A stretch of 35,316 nt of DNA from Granulicella sp. GTDB lineage: Bacteria > Acidobacteriota > Terriglobia > Terriglobales > Acidobacteriaceae. This document shows positions 1-8,594 of this stretch, piece by piece. Location: positions 578-35,893 of the forward strand of contig PKWK01000165.1 of NCBI GenBank assembly GCA_003133205.1, read 5' to 3'. Under the pieces are notes generated by a model, which did not search any database, was not told the DNA's origin, and worked only from the letters and a program-made list of their open reading frames with translations. The stretch's first letter is position 1, and each line of letters opens with the position of its first letter. The position numbers and the translations under genes were made by a program.

Positions 1-1135
1 TGCCCCTGGCCCAGCGAATGCGCTGGCCCACATGGGCTGAAAGACGCTCCGTCGCCAGTCCCGCTGCCTGCGGGATATTGATGTACGCCGTATTCCAGCC
101 GTGCGTCTGCATGCGCAGCGAAGTATGCGCGTCCTCGGTTACCGTCTCCACCGCAACGCCGCCCACCTCATCCAGCGCGCTTCGGCGCAGCACCGCGCAC
201 GAGCCGCAAAAAAACGCAGCGTTCCAAAAATCATTGCCATCCTGCACCACGCTGTAGAACAACTCGTCTTCGCTGGGGATGGCGTGAAACTGATCCAGGT
301 TGCGTTCGAAGGGATCGGGCGAGTAGCAGTGCTGCGGCGTCTGCAGCACCGCAAGTTTCTGGTCGCGCAGAAACCAACCCATCGTCAGTTGCAGAAAGCT
401 GCGCGTCGGCACGTGATCGCAGTCGAAGATCGCGACAAACGGCGAGTCCAACCGCTCCAATGCGTGGTTGATATTTCCCGCCTTGGCATGCTGGTTGTCG
501 TCGCGCGTCATGTATCCGATGCCCGCCTCTTCGGCGAACACGCGGAACTCTTCCCGCTTGCCATCGTCGAGGATGTAGACATTCAGCTTGTCCGCTGGCC
601 AGTCGATGTTCATCGCGGCCAGCGCCGTGAAGCGCACCACACTCAGCGGCTCCGTATAAGTCGGAATCAGCAGGTCCACAGCGGGCCAGTCTTCGGGGTC
701 ATTTGGAAGCGGAACAGGCGTGCGCCGCAGCGGCCGCAGCATTTGCAGATAGCCGAGCAGGAGTACTACAAACGCATAACTCTCCGCGAGCAGAAGCAGG
801 CAGACAAAAAACGCATCGAGTCCTGTCCAGTTTGCTCCCGGATTACGCAACAGCGCGATGACCGACGAGAAGCGCCAAAAGGCGTATCGAACCGTGGAGT
901 AGACCGACAGAAGCATCAACGTCAAGCTCACCAGATACGACCTCGAACTGCGGTCGATCCAGATGGCGATGAACAGTGTCAGCAGTGCAAGGATGAGTTG
1001 GTGTTCCCAGTTGAGATAAAGCGCCGCCGTGAAGCAGAGGAAGAGAATTCCACCCGCAAGAACCGCAAATCGGAGAGCCCGCAACAGCCTGGTGTCACCC
1101 GATTCGAACTCTTTCCACAAAGGTGAGCGCGTCAC
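1..1135 (-). CDS. bcsA: Cellulose synthase catalytic subunit BcsA, 3' end cut by window edge
   Basis: This is a membrane-embedded family-2 processive glycosyltransferase that polymerises UDP-glucose into beta-1,4-glucan and is normally activated by c-di-GMP. About 378 N-terminal codons are present, starting at a GTG (1133-1135) that overlaps the upstream stop as GTGA. The first roughly 130 residues hold hydrophobic segments. Then come the cytosolic glycosyltransferase motifs in order: VDLLIPTYTEP, ILDDGKREEF (first Asp pair), FDCDHVPT (DxD), TEDAHTSLRMQTHGW (catalytic-base TED) and QRIRWARG (the Q..RW acceptor motif) at the truncated end. The remaining membrane segments and the PilZ domain lie outside the window. 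It sits directly behind bcsQ, so the two are probably co-translated. The identification is secure; activity cannot be judged from a partial gene. Confidence 0.93.
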   Translation of the reverse strand, partial: MTRSPLWKEFESGDTRLLRALRFAVLAGGILFLCFTAALYLNWEHQLILALLTLFIAIWIDRSSRSYLVSLTLMLLSVYSTVRYAFWRFSSVIALLRNPGANWTGLDAFFVCLLLLAESYAFVVLLLGYLQMLRPLRRTPVPLPNDPEDWPAVDLLIPTYTEPLSVVRFTALAAMNIDWPADKLNVYILDDGKREEFRVFAEEAGIGYMTRDDNQHAKAGNINHALERLDSPFVAIFDCDHVPTRSFLQLTMGWFLRDQKLAVLQTPQHCYSPDPFERNLDQFHAIPSEDELFYSVVQDGNDFWNAAFFCGSCAVLRRSALDEVGGVAVETVTEDAHTSLRMQTHGWNTAYINIPQAAGLATERLSAHVGQRIRWARG

Positions 1136-2949
1136 CGTTCACCCCAGCGCACGCTGCGAATCTCCGCCGTCGCTGGCGGGGACACGCTCCTGAGCCACAA
1201 CGCCACATCGAGGTAATCCTGCGATACCGGCGCGTAGGGCGCGTAATCCAGTACAGTCATTCCCTCGGCCAGAGCCTCGCTCACCGCCTGCGATCGCCGA
1301 ATCGCAAACCGCAGAAGACGATCTCCAAGCTGGCGCCGGAATACCTCGCGAACATCCAGGTGAAGCGGAAGCGACGCATCGAACTGGTTCAGCACGTAGA
1401 ACGGCAACAGGGGCCGGCCCTCGGAATCCGTGATCCCCCGGAACAATCGTTCCACCGCCTGCAGGCTGATCACCGAGTTCATGTCAGGCGCCACCGGCAC
1501 AAGCACCGTGGGTTGGAGATCGACCACACGCCGCACCAGCCAACTAACGCCCGTGGAGAGATCGACCACCACGCGATGGTTGCCTACGCCATCCCGCAGA
1601 ATCTCCTCGGTCAGAATCTCCCGGTGGCGGTCGTCATCACTCTTTCCGGAAAAGTCGTGGACCACCACCGAGATTGGTTGATCGGCAGTATTTGCCCGCG
1701 GCGGAAATGAGCGCACCACGCCGGGACGAATCTCCTGCGCGCCAAAGTAGATTGGAAGTAGGCCGTGCGAAGTCGTGTCTGCCAGCACCACCTTCTCCCC
1801 TTGCGCTGCGAGCGCGCGGCCGAGCGTCGCCACCAGGCTGGTCTTGCCCACTCCTCCCGCCAGCGAAAAGACCGCCAACAGCGGTGTCCGAGCGGTGCCC
1901 GGACGCATCGGTTGCATGGCGGGCAACTCCGGGCCGGCGTGTTCAAAGACCCCCTTCAGGGCAAACCAGCGCGCCGCAACCCGCTCCCGCGAGTCCTGCA
2001 GAGTATCTCCTCCGGACGTTTCCGCCTTATAGGCCTGCGAGATCGCCTGGGATACAGTAGGCCTCGACGGCATCTGCGAAGCAAACAGCCACGCCGGAGC
2101 GTTCTGCTCTACCTCATCCTGCTCAACGCTTCGGCCTCCCGCGGCCGCTGGGCCGACTACCGTTTCCACAGTCGCATCACTCGCTGGATGGAACGCGCCC
2201 TCCGCGCCCAATGGATTCCGCGCCACAGAGGAAGCCTCCGCCGGAGCCCTGACCAAATCCTGCCAGCCCGAAGACGGAACCTGCTCCATATTGCTGGGAC
2301 CGTCGGTCCTCAAATCGCCCGGCCCAGTGCTCGAAGTCGCATACGGTTCGCCCAGCGGACCGCGCGGCTGAGGACCCGCCAATTGACGCCGTCGCAGTTC
2401 GGACTCCGCATAGACCAACGTCTGCCGTCTGGCCGAGGAGTGGGCCTCAGCAATCTCGCGTTCCTCTCGCAGCGCACGCACGGCAGCATGCGCTGCAGCC
2501 TCTGCCCTGCGCGCCGCTTCCACCCGTTCTGCGGCTGCCTTTGTTTTTGCCGCCTCCGCACTCCGCGGCGACGGAATCCGCAATGTCTGACGGTCGTTGC
2601 TATCCTGCGAATGCACCGTCGCCTCTGCCGTCAACGCGGCCCGTTCGGCCTCCGCCGCGGCCGCCTCAGCCTCCAACTGCGCTTTCAACTCCCGCTCCAG
2701 CAGCGCCTTCGCTGCGCGATACCGGACCTGCGCGCGATACTCCCGGCGGGATGCCGAATAATCCCGGTATTTCGCCCCTTGCAGATTGGCCCACGAATAG
2801 AGGGCAGCCACGTCCTCCGGCGTACTGTCAGCCGTCGGTTGACCGTCCATTTCGGTGCTGCGTGAGCCCATCGGAACCCCATTCTGACCCGTTTCCACAT
2901 TGCGCTTACGGCCACAACGGGCGCATTCCCTTGCATCGATTTCACTCAC
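1132..2949 (-). CDS. bcsQ: BcsQ-like MinD/ParA ATPase with long N-terminal extension
   Basis: This is a 605-residue protein. The C-terminal ~260 residues form a SIMIBI/ParA-type ATPase: Walker A in FSLAGGVGKTSLVATLG, then VVLADTTSHGLL and VVVDLSTGVSW as the later nucleotide-site strands. The signature lysine of typical ParA/MinD (KGG) is Ala here; the E. coli BcsQ loop also lacks it. BcsQ proteins take part in assembly and localisation of the cellulose secretion complex. The N-terminal ~345 residues are unlike E. coli BcsQ: a CARCGRK start, a segment DVAALYSWANLQGAKYRDY that resembles short BcsR proteins, an Ala/Glu/Arg-rich probable coiled coil (about residues 65-190) and a low-complexity linker. 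The start used is GTG, with an in-frame stop immediately upstream. The gene overlaps bcsA by 4 nt. The ATPase call is strong; the BcsR resemblance is tentative. Confidence 0.8.
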   Translation of the reverse strand: MSEIDARECARCGRKRNVETGQNGVPMGSRSTEMDGQPTADSTPEDVAALYSWANLQGAKYRDYSASRREYRAQVRYRAAKALLERELKAQLEAEAAAAEAERAALTAEATVHSQDSNDRQTLRIPSPRSAEAAKTKAAAERVEAARRAEAAAHAAVRALREEREIAEAHSSARRQTLVYAESELRRRQLAGPQPRGPLGEPYATSSTGPGDLRTDGPSNMEQVPSSGWQDLVRAPAEASSVARNPLGAEGAFHPASDATVETVVGPAAAGGRSVEQDEVEQNAPAWLFASQMPSRPTVSQAISQAYKAETSGGDTLQDSRERVAARWFALKGVFEHAGPELPAMQPMRPGTARTPLLAVFSLAGGVGKTSLVATLGRALAAQGEKVVLADTTSHGLLPIYFGAQEIRPGVVRSFPPRANTADQPISVVVHDFSGKSDDDRHREILTEEILRDGVGNHRVVVDLSTGVSWLVRRVVDLQPTVLVPVAPDMNSVISLQAVERLFRGITDSEGRPLLPFYVLNQFDASLPLHLDVREVFRRQLGDRLLRFAIRRSQAVSEALAEGMTVLDYAPYAPVSQDYLDVALWLRSVSPPATAEIRSVRWGER

Positions 2950-2975
2950 TCAAAATCGTCCATACAATTGATTTG

Positions 2976-3004
2976 AGGCTACTTTGGCCCGTATACCAAG
3001 TCAA
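2976..3004 (-). promoter_or_regulatory. Possible sigma-70 promoter for bcsQ-bcsA
   Basis: On the minus strand a TTGACT (2999-3004) is followed after 17 nt by TAGCCT (2976-2981), about 27 nt before the bcsQ GTG. The -10 match is poor, so this is only a candidate. Confidence 0.25.
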
Positions 3005-3238
3005 TGACACTGCGGTGCGACTTAAGTGTGACGACCTAAGGCGCACTCGCACGCACTAACTCATTGGACTCCTCGCCCAAATTCCCGGTAGCTCTTCCAG
3101 GACGGCCAGGTCCACCCGGCCCTGCCATCGAACGAAATCCATCAGCGCTCCCCGTCCCGCATCGTCATTCTTCTCCCCGGGCAACCCAGTTCCACGCGCC
3201 TCGGTCCTGCCCGATATGCTACCTTTGGAGTGTGGTTC

Positions 3239-3314
3239 GAGAGCGTAGCTCAGTTGGTAGAGCATCGCCCTTTTAAGGCGTTGGTCCTGGGTTCGAGCCC
3301 CAGCGCTCTCACCA
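3239..3314 (+). tRNA. tRNA-Lys (anticodon TTT), CCA encoded
   Basis: This is a complete cloverleaf of 76 nt. The acceptor stem pairs GAGAGCG with CGCTCTC, the D arm is GCTC/GAGC, and the anticodon loop CTTTTAA gives anticodon TTT. The T arm is CTGGG-TTCGAGC-CCCAG, then discriminator A and an encoded CCA at 3312-3314. The outermost anticodon-stem pair is T/T, a minor irregularity. It lies alone between the bcs operon and the GH31 pseudogene, whose genes run the other way. Confidence 0.97.
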
Positions 3315-3392
3315 TCAAATCAATCACTTCCAACACATAAGACCCGTAGAAACCGCGGCTGGGACGCCCGCGTGTCTCTCGCACTGTAAGCT

Positions 3393-5784
3393 CTACCGCG
3401 CCCGCACGACCTTCACCAGCTTCGCTTCGCTCAGCCCCAGCTCTGTCCCCGTATGCGTCAGTTTCTGTCCGGCCTCATCCCAATGCAGATGCGCAATCTC
3501 CGACGCGCCCCTCTCATAGGCATAGGTCGTGCCATCGTCGCTGTACAAGTCGAAATTGGCGTCGGCCCCGGGATAGACCCGCAACTCCTGCAACGCCTGC
3601 TTTTCGTTCGTGCTCTCGACCGGCACGCCCATCGGCAGAATCGACCCTGCCCGCACAAACAGCGGCAGCGTATCGATAGGCGCCGACACCGTCACCGCCT
3701 GACCGCCATGCACCTTCTCGTTGGTCCAGAAGTTGTACCAATCCGTTCCGGCGGGCAGTTAAACCTGGCGACTCGTCATTCCCTGCTCCACCACGGGCGC
3801 CACTAACAGCGCCGGCCCGAACATGTACTCGTCCCCAATATCCGCCACCTTCGGATCATCCCCAAAGTCCATAAACAGCCCACGCATAAACGGTGCTCCC
3901 GTCAGATGCGTCCTGTAGGCGAGCGAGTAGATGTAAGGCATCAGCGTATAGCGCAGCCGGAGATACTTCTCAAGAATCGGTTCTGCCTGCTTCCCGTACG
4001 ACCACACCTCATTCTGCGGCCGGCTCCTGTGCGCCCTGAAGTTCGGCTGGAACGCGCCGTACTCGAACCAGCGCACGTATAGCTCGGGATAGTCGTCGTA
4101 GTTGTGCACCTCATCGCGCGCATCGCTGGGGTCGATCAACACCGGCCGATCCGGCTTGTGCGAATACGGCAGATACTGCCATCCGCCGATGTCGGTGCTC
4201 CAATACGGCATTCCGCTCGCCACAAAGTTGATCCCAGTCGGCACCTGCCGCTTCAGCGTGTCCCAATTGCCGCTGATATCCGACGACCAGAAGATCGCCC
4301 CATTGTGCTGCGCCCCAAGATACGCATCCCGCGCGAGAATCAGAGCACGCTCACTCATGTCCTTACGCATGCCGTCGTAAATCGCCGCCGTATGAAACAG
4401 CGGATAAACATTGAAAAACTCCGTCCCCGGCCCCACATGGAAATAGCTCCCATTCGGCGGCAGGTCCGGCTCCGTCTCATCCGCCCAGAAGGCATCGAAG
4501 CCCTTCGTCACGTAGTTGTCGCGCACCACATCCCAGTACCAGCGCGCAGCCTCGGGATTGGTCGTGTCGATATCGGAGCCCGCACGGTCATACGGCAATC
4601 CATTGGTCGGTGTCCCATCCGCCAGGTGCATGAACCACCCCTTGTCCAGCACCGTCTTGTAGTACCGGTCCTCCGGAATAAAGCGCGGCCACACGCTGAT
4701 CATGGTGTGGAAGTTCATCGCATGCAGCTCGCGGTTCATGCCAACCGGGTCCGGCCACTTCGCCGGGTCCATATCCATCTCGCCCATCTTGGTGTAGTGG
4801 AACCAGTCGATCACCAGTACGTCCGCCGGAAGATGCCGATCGCGATATCCCTTCGCCACCGCCATCAACTCCGCCTGACTGGTGTATCGCTGCTTGCACT
4901 GGATGTACCCATACGCCGACTTCGGCAACATCGGCACATCGCCCGTCAACAATCTGTATCCGGAATAGATCTCGTCGTACGTCTTGCCAGCGATTACAAA
5001 GAATGAAACCCGCTGGCCAACATCCGACTTCCACCGCATTGAATCTCCGAGATACGCAAAGTTGACGGTTGTCCTCGAAGGGTTGTCCCAGACCAGCCCA
5101 TATCCTTTATTCGTAACCACAAAAGGCACACACACGCTCTGGCCGCCCACAGCGTTATAGTCATGGGCACAGCGCACAATATGCCCGCGCCGGTCCAGAT
5201 ACCCTTCCTGGTTCTGCCCTAACCCATAGAAGTGTTCGTCCTTCGTCGTCGAGAAGGACGCCCCCACTTGGTAGAACGGAGCGTCCGTCGGCCGCCGGTC
5301 ATTCAAGATGCCCGCATTGCCATCCTTGTAATTTGGCACGGACATCTCCCATCCGCGCATCTGCACCAGCGGCGGGCCATCCGCGTTCTTGATCGTTCTT
5401 GATCGAAATCCCAACCCCCGGCGTCGACCCGCCAAAGAACTTCGCAATATCCGCCTGCGTCCCCGTCTGCGTGTACTTCCCGCCCTGCGGCGCCACTGTC
5501 ACGCTCATCCGCGCCGACCGCAGCACATCCCCGCCCGCACCTGACTCCTTCGTCCACCCGCCCGCCTCCGGCTTCGCCGAAATCCCATACCCCGCCGCCG
5601 CCGCCGCCCGCTCCTTCATCAAGCTGATGCTCACCCGCACCACATTCTCCGCATACGGTTCCACCATCACCGTAACTTCACCGCGCGCCACGGTCATCGG
5701 CTGCGCCTGCAACTCCGGCGCGCACGCCAGCATGACCGCTGCAAACATCGCCGCCCTTAGAAGCAAACCTGTACCTGGCCTCAT
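3393..5784 (-). pseudogene. GH31 family glycosidase (alpha-glucosidase/alpha-xylosidase type), broken by a frameshift and a stop
   Basis: The repaired product would be about 793 aa with a signal peptide (MRPGTGLLLRAAMFAAVML...), so a secreted or periplasmic hydrolase releasing alpha-linked glucose or xylose. The GH31 barrel is clear: VLVIDWFHYTKMGEMD, then FWADETEPD with the predicted Asp nucleophile, then AIFWSSDISGNW with the predicted acid/base Asp. Two lesions interrupt it. A 10-bp tandem duplication at 5385-5404 shifts the frame between ...GVGISIKN and ...ADGPPLVQMRGWE. A TAA at 3759-3761 stands between TSRQV and LPAGTDWYNFWTNE in the same frame. C-terminal beta-domain sequence continues intact to TAG at 3393. 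Conservation outside the lesions suggests recent inactivation. Start ATG 5784 is preferred; a GTG at 5847 would overlap the neighbouring gene. Confidence 0.85.
5384..5405. repeat. 10-bp tandem duplication causing the GH31 frameshift
   Basis: The plus strand reads GTTCTTGATC at 5385-5394 and again at 5395-5404, with one matching base on each side. Removing one copy joins the two GH31 reading frames exactly (...GISIKNADGPP...), so the duplication is the mutation itself and not a regulatory repeat. Confidence 0.9.
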
Positions 5785-5824
5785 GAGTAATCCGGAGTGA
5801 TACGACTGGGAAACACGACTGACA

Positions 5825-6247
5825 TTAGCGACCATATCCCTCTTCACAAAGTGGCCCTCTTGTCTTCAATCGTCTGTACTCGGCATGGGACAAACGCAAA
5901 CTCGCTCGAACGCGAGCCTGAAGAGCCCGAAGCTCTGGGTTCGCCTCCTCGGAACAGCTGACGACAGCGCTGAACACGTCACCGGTGTATGAGTCCACTT
6001 CGTAAGTATCCACTACGACGCTGTCGTTCGATGGAGCATCCCAAATAACTGTATAAAGCGTGTAGCGGGTGGCGCCCTCGTTTTCGTCCCGATCAGCTTC
6101 GACCTTAGGCAATCTCTTCTGGGCGGAGTTAAGTGAGGCCATTACTAGCGCCTCCGCTTGGGCAGACGTTATCGTCCGGGCAGGCCGGATGGGTACCTGC
6201 GGGGGAGCGGCCTGAAGGAAAAACGTCAGCATGAGAATCGTGTGCAT
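5825..6247 (-). CDS. Small secreted protein of unknown function
   Basis: I do not recognise a named family. The 140-residue product from ATG 6247 starts with a hydrophobic export-type segment (MHTILMLTFFLQAAPP). A mature region follows with an Ala/Glu helix (SAQAEALVMASLNSAQKRL) and a strand-rich part (YTLYTVIWDAP, VVVDTYEVDSYTGDVFSAVV). The pattern DSYTGDVF recalls small periplasmic domains such as PepSY-like folds, but this is weak. Upstream in-frame TTG (6268) and GTG (6259) codons are alternative starts; no clear ribosome site decides. It lies 40 bases upstream of the GH31 pseudogene start and may be co-transcribed with it. Base composition looks a little less GC-rich than the neighbours. 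Confidence 0.55.
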   Translation of the reverse strand: MHTILMLTFFLQAAPPQVPIRPARTITSAQAEALVMASLNSAQKRLPKVEADRDENEGATRYTLYTVIWDAPSNDSVVVDTYEVDSYTGDVFSAVVSCSEEANPELRALQARVRASLRLSHAEYRRLKTRGPLCEEGYGR

Positions 6248-6286
6248 AGCCAAATTCACAGTTTGCAAGACAGGTGAAGAGCCGGA

Positions 6287-7282
6287 TCAAGTCAAACTAG
6301 GCTGCCCCTCCGCCCGCTTTTTCCACTTATAAACCCGCGCCGAATTCTTCCAGAAATACTTCTCCTGCACCGCCCGCGACTTGGTCGAAAAGAACTTCTT
6401 CACCAGACCAACCTCTTCCGGAATCGTAGCCACCCCATAGCTGTTCGGATAATCCGACCCAAAGATCACGCGATCCTCGCCAAACATCCCGAACAAATAC
6501 TCCAGCCGCGCCCGCAGCGGCTCATAATCCTTCACAATCACGTTGTCAGACAACCGCGGGTGGTACACCTCAGACAGCTTCACCACAATATTCGGCCGGT
6601 CCGCCATCGCCTTCACCACCGCTTCATACGCCTGCTGCCCATCGGGCGTTGGATCGAACGATGGCAGATGGTCCATGATGATGCGCAGCGTCGGAATCGC
6701 GTCGGCCAGCAGCACGTTGGCCTGCATCAGGCCCATGCTCGGATTGGCAGTATCGAGCGCCAGGTCAGCCTGCGCCAGCAGCTTCAAACTCGCAACCTGA
6801 TCCGTTTTGAGCGAAACCTTCCCGCCGTCCGTGTTGTAGAAGCGGCTGGAGCGAATCGCGCGATACAGCGGATCCTTGGCAAAGTGCGACACGTACTGCC
6901 CGAAATCCGGCCGCCCCGGATCGAGGCTCCCGCACACGCCAACCATGAACGGATCGGCCCGGCACACCTCCAGATACCACAGGTTGTCGTCAATCCACGA
7001 ACTCGACTCCACCACAATCGCCCCCACAATCCCGGTCGGCTTCGCCAGCGTGCTGTACATCGATGGCAGCGACGGCTTGTTCAACGCGCGATACGCCTGC
7101 GACCCCATGTAGCCCGAGAACACCGGCCGCGTATTGTCGAACAAATGAATATGCGAGTCGATCACCGGCACCGCATCCCCTTCAGCCGCCAGCGCCCTCA
7201 CCGCTCCTGAAAGCCCTACCCCGGCCATCGCCGCCGTCCCCACAAAACTCCGCCGCGAAATCAAACCCTGCATCCCTTCCAT
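6287..7282 (-). CDS. Tat-exported amidohydrolase (amidohydrolase_2 / lactonase-like TIM barrel)
   Basis: This 331-aa protein belongs to the metal-dependent amidohydrolase_2 superfamily, which includes sugar lactonases (L-fucono- and L-rhamnonolactonase types), decarboxylases and related enzymes. A twin-arginine signal (SRRSFVG followed by a hydrophobic AMAGVGLSGAVRALA) predicts folded export. The barrel begins with VIDSHIHLFDN (HxH metal motif). It continues with IIMDHLPSFD, IVVKLSEVYH and VIFGSDYPNS, where the Asp is the usual late metal/catalytic residue. Start ATG 7282 is preferred because GGGGAGG lies just upstream; an in-frame GTG at 7297 is less likely. The substrate is unknown. A sugar lactone is a reasonable guess given the nearby glycosidase and the rhamnose genes 13 kb away, but nothing proves it. 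Confidence 0.8.
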   Translation of the reverse strand: MEGMQGLISRRSFVGTAAMAGVGLSGAVRALAAEGDAVPVIDSHIHLFDNTRPVFSGYMGSQAYRALNKPSLPSMYSTLAKPTGIVGAIVVESSSWIDDNLWYLEVCRADPFMVGVCGSLDPGRPDFGQYVSHFAKDPLYRAIRSSRFYNTDGGKVSLKTDQVASLKLLAQADLALDTANPSMGLMQANVLLADAIPTLRIIMDHLPSFDPTPDGQQAYEAVVKAMADRPNIVVKLSEVYHPRLSDNVIVKDYEPLRARLEYLFGMFGEDRVIFGSDYPNSYGVATIPEEVGLVKKFFSTKSRAVQEKYFWKNSARVYKWKKRAEGQPSLT

Positions 7283-7297
7283 CGAACCTCCCCGCAC

Positions 7298-7541
7298 GAC
7301 CGTCCACTCACAGCGTCGTCATTCTGACTCGAAGAGTCAGAATCTCCGTATTTGTCTTCCTCCGGCCCTCTTCCCATCCCGAATAGCTGTCAACCCCCTT
7401 CGATCACAAGTAACTTTATTTTTGTTCCGCAAGTCCCACTTCGCCAAATACTTACACCAGCGCGGCACCGAACAAATAGTTGGCATAGGAGTTTGTGTCC
7501 ACATGCTAGAATTAAGGTAGTAAGTAGAGATCAAAGAAACG
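7298..7541. other. Intergenic region without a supported gene
   Basis: This stretch is the upstream side of the amidohydrolase gene and abuts repeat element A. Short open frames exist on both strands, but they have no family signal and run into the repeat and hairpin, so I do not call them. Confidence 0.5.
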
Positions 7542-7568
7542 CCCCGGCTAGCCTCCGGGGATTTTTTT
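7542..7568 (+). terminator. GC hairpin with T7 (terminator-like), end of element A
   Basis: Stem CCCCGG (7542-7547) pairs with CCGGGG (7555-7560) across a 7-nt loop, followed by A and seven Ts (7562-7568) on the plus strand. No plus-strand gene precedes it. Read on the minus strand the A7 comes before the stem and only a short T run follows, as in element B. Confidence 0.6.
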
Positions 7569-7611
7569 GCGCCTGCCGAACGGCGTTCGCAGCGGTTAGA
7601 GCCTTGTTCGG

Positions 7612-7669
7612 CTGCAACTCCAATCGAATCTAATATTTGCCTGTAAGTCACCTGGAATCTGATATTTGG
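7612..7669 (-). repeat. Two 29-nt tandem units in element A
   Basis: On the minus strand unit 1 (7669-7641) begins CCAAATATCAGATTCCAGG and ends CTTACAG. Unit 2 (7640-7612) begins GCAAATATTAGATTC and ends GTTGCAG. Both match the element B consensus: AAATATT..GATT near the start and GTTACAG-like at the end. The units abut without spacers, which argues against CRISPR. Confidence 0.75.
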
Positions 7670-7716
7670 AAGGGGTCAGTTCCATCATCTCATTGTAAAC
7701 AAGTGGCTTAGACATA

Positions 7717-7732
7717 CCCCCCCCGGGGGGGG
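7717..7732. repeat. C8G8 homopolymer palindrome
   Basis: Eight C (7717-7724) are followed directly by eight G (7725-7732), preceded by TA and followed by TTACCCCC. It is a perfect 16-bp palindrome and one end of element A. A C9G10 counterpart sits at 16593-16611. Confidence 0.85.
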
Positions 7733-7742
7733 TTACCCCCTT

Positions 7743-8333
7743 CTAAGGCTTCGTGATGACCACGTACCGGTCCGTCGTCTCCCACCGCACGTGCAGCTCG
7801 GTCGATGTCGCCGTGGTGTTCTCGAACGAAATGCTCATGACTTCCTGCGGCGCCGTCATCGGCTTGGCCTTCATCGGAATGCGGCCAAGGTCCATCTCCG
7901 GTTTGTATTCGGTCCCCCACTGGCCGGTCTGGTTGTTGATGATGAGCTTCCACGCGTCCGCAGTGGGCCACGTGTAAATTGTGTGCGTCCCCGCCGGCAC
8001 CAACAGGTCACCGAACTTTAGCGGCACGGATGTAATGAGCGTAGTCGCAGGGTTCGCGCCCGTCCGCCACACCTGACCGTAGGGCACCAGTCCGCCCATA
8101 ATCTTGCGCCCGCGCATATGCGGCGTGTTGTAGTGAATGTCAATCGTGCCGCCAGCCACAGCAACAGTTGCGGTCGCGGCCTCACTAGCCAAAGGCGCAC
8201 CTGGCTGGGCCGGCGCCATTCCGGCCATCTGGCCCTTGACCGGAGTACACGCAACAGACAGCAGCGCGAACGCAACGACAGCGCAGATGGCGCGCGAGGA
8301 ATCTTGGCGAAGTTTCAAATATGCAAGTTTCAT
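7743..8333 (-). CDS. Secreted DUF2911 domain protein
   Basis: This 196-aa protein has an N-terminal export segment (AICAVVAFALLSVACT, possibly a lipoprotein signal although the lipobox is not ideal), a short Pro/Ala linker and one DUF2911 domain. The family hallmark RGRKIMGGLVPYGQVWRTGA and the following ATTL, VPAGTHTIYTWP and NQTGQWGTEY motifs are all visible. The biochemical role of DUF2911 is not known to me; members are secreted and common in Bacteroidetes and Acidobacteria. The start ATG has AAAGAGA upstream. The stop is followed within 10 nt by the C8G8 run of repeat element A. Confidence 0.85.
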   Translation of the reverse strand: MKLAYLKLRQDSSRAICAVVAFALLSVACTPVKGQMAGMAPAQPGAPLASEAATATVAVAGGTIDIHYNTPHMRGRKIMGGLVPYGQVWRTGANPATTLITSVPLKFGDLLVPAGTHTIYTWPTADAWKLIINNQTGQWGTEYKPEMDLGRIPMKAKPMTAPQEVMSISFENTTATSTELHVRWETTDRYVVITKP

Positions 8334-8496
8334 GGGGTCTCTTTCTTTGAGCCGTATTGCGGAGATTGAGCACTGGGTTAGCGTTACAGCCAGCGCAATT
8401 CTGTTCCGTCAGTCGTGTCGATGCTCGATCATCCAACCTTTCCTGTCAAGCGCCCACCGTGCGAATTCGCCGCTTCCCATGCTAGGCTTAACCTGC

Positions 8497-8573
8497 GCGC
8501 CCGTAGCTCAGATGGATAGAGCGGCAGCCTCCGAAGCTGTAGGTCAGAAGTTCGAATCTTCTCGGGCGCACCA
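8497..8573 (+). tRNA. tRNA-Arg (anticodon CCG), CCA encoded
   Basis: This is a complete 77-nt cloverleaf: acceptor GCGCCCG/CGGGCGC, D arm GCTC/GAGC, anticodon loop CTCCGAA giving CCG (reads CGG), T arm AGAAG-TTCGAAT-CTTCT, discriminator A and CCA at 8571-8573. It ends 21 nt before the stop of the convergent hydrolase gene. Confidence 0.97.
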
Positions 8574-8594
8574 CCTTCACTCTTCGCACCCCCC

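Larger units (their letters stand above)
7542..7732 (-). repeat. Composite intergenic repeat, element A
   Basis: Read on the minus strand the order is: C8G8 palindrome (7717-7732), a 47-nt leader (7670-7716) containing TAAG, TTGTTTACAA and AGATG, two 29-nt tandem units (7641-7669 and 7612-7640), a 43-nt gap, then a GC hairpin flanked by A and T runs (7542-7568). Element B at 16593-16896 repeats this order in the opposite orientation, with a recognisably related leader. Element A begins 10 nt after the DUF2911 stop codon and is co-directional with it, so it would form that gene's 3' untranslated region. Confidence 0.75.

Noticed and set aside
101..1126. Long plus-strand open frame of 341 codons
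   Set aside because: It is antisense to cellulose synthase, whose DxD, TED and Q..RW motifs are read on the minus strand. The plus-strand product is Arg/Gln/His-rich with no family signal.
3056..3265. 69-codon minus-strand frame upstream of bcsQ
   Set aside because: It runs into the tRNA-Lys gene on the opposite strand, lacks a family signal, and overlaps sequence that should hold promoters.
3239..3392. tRNA-associated integration site
   Set aside because: No integrase and no second copy of the tRNA 3' end were seen in the window, and flanking genes look chromosomal.
7337..7651. 104-codon minus-strand frame
   Set aside because: Its first part lies over repeat units and the hairpin of element A, and its composition is unlike a real protein.
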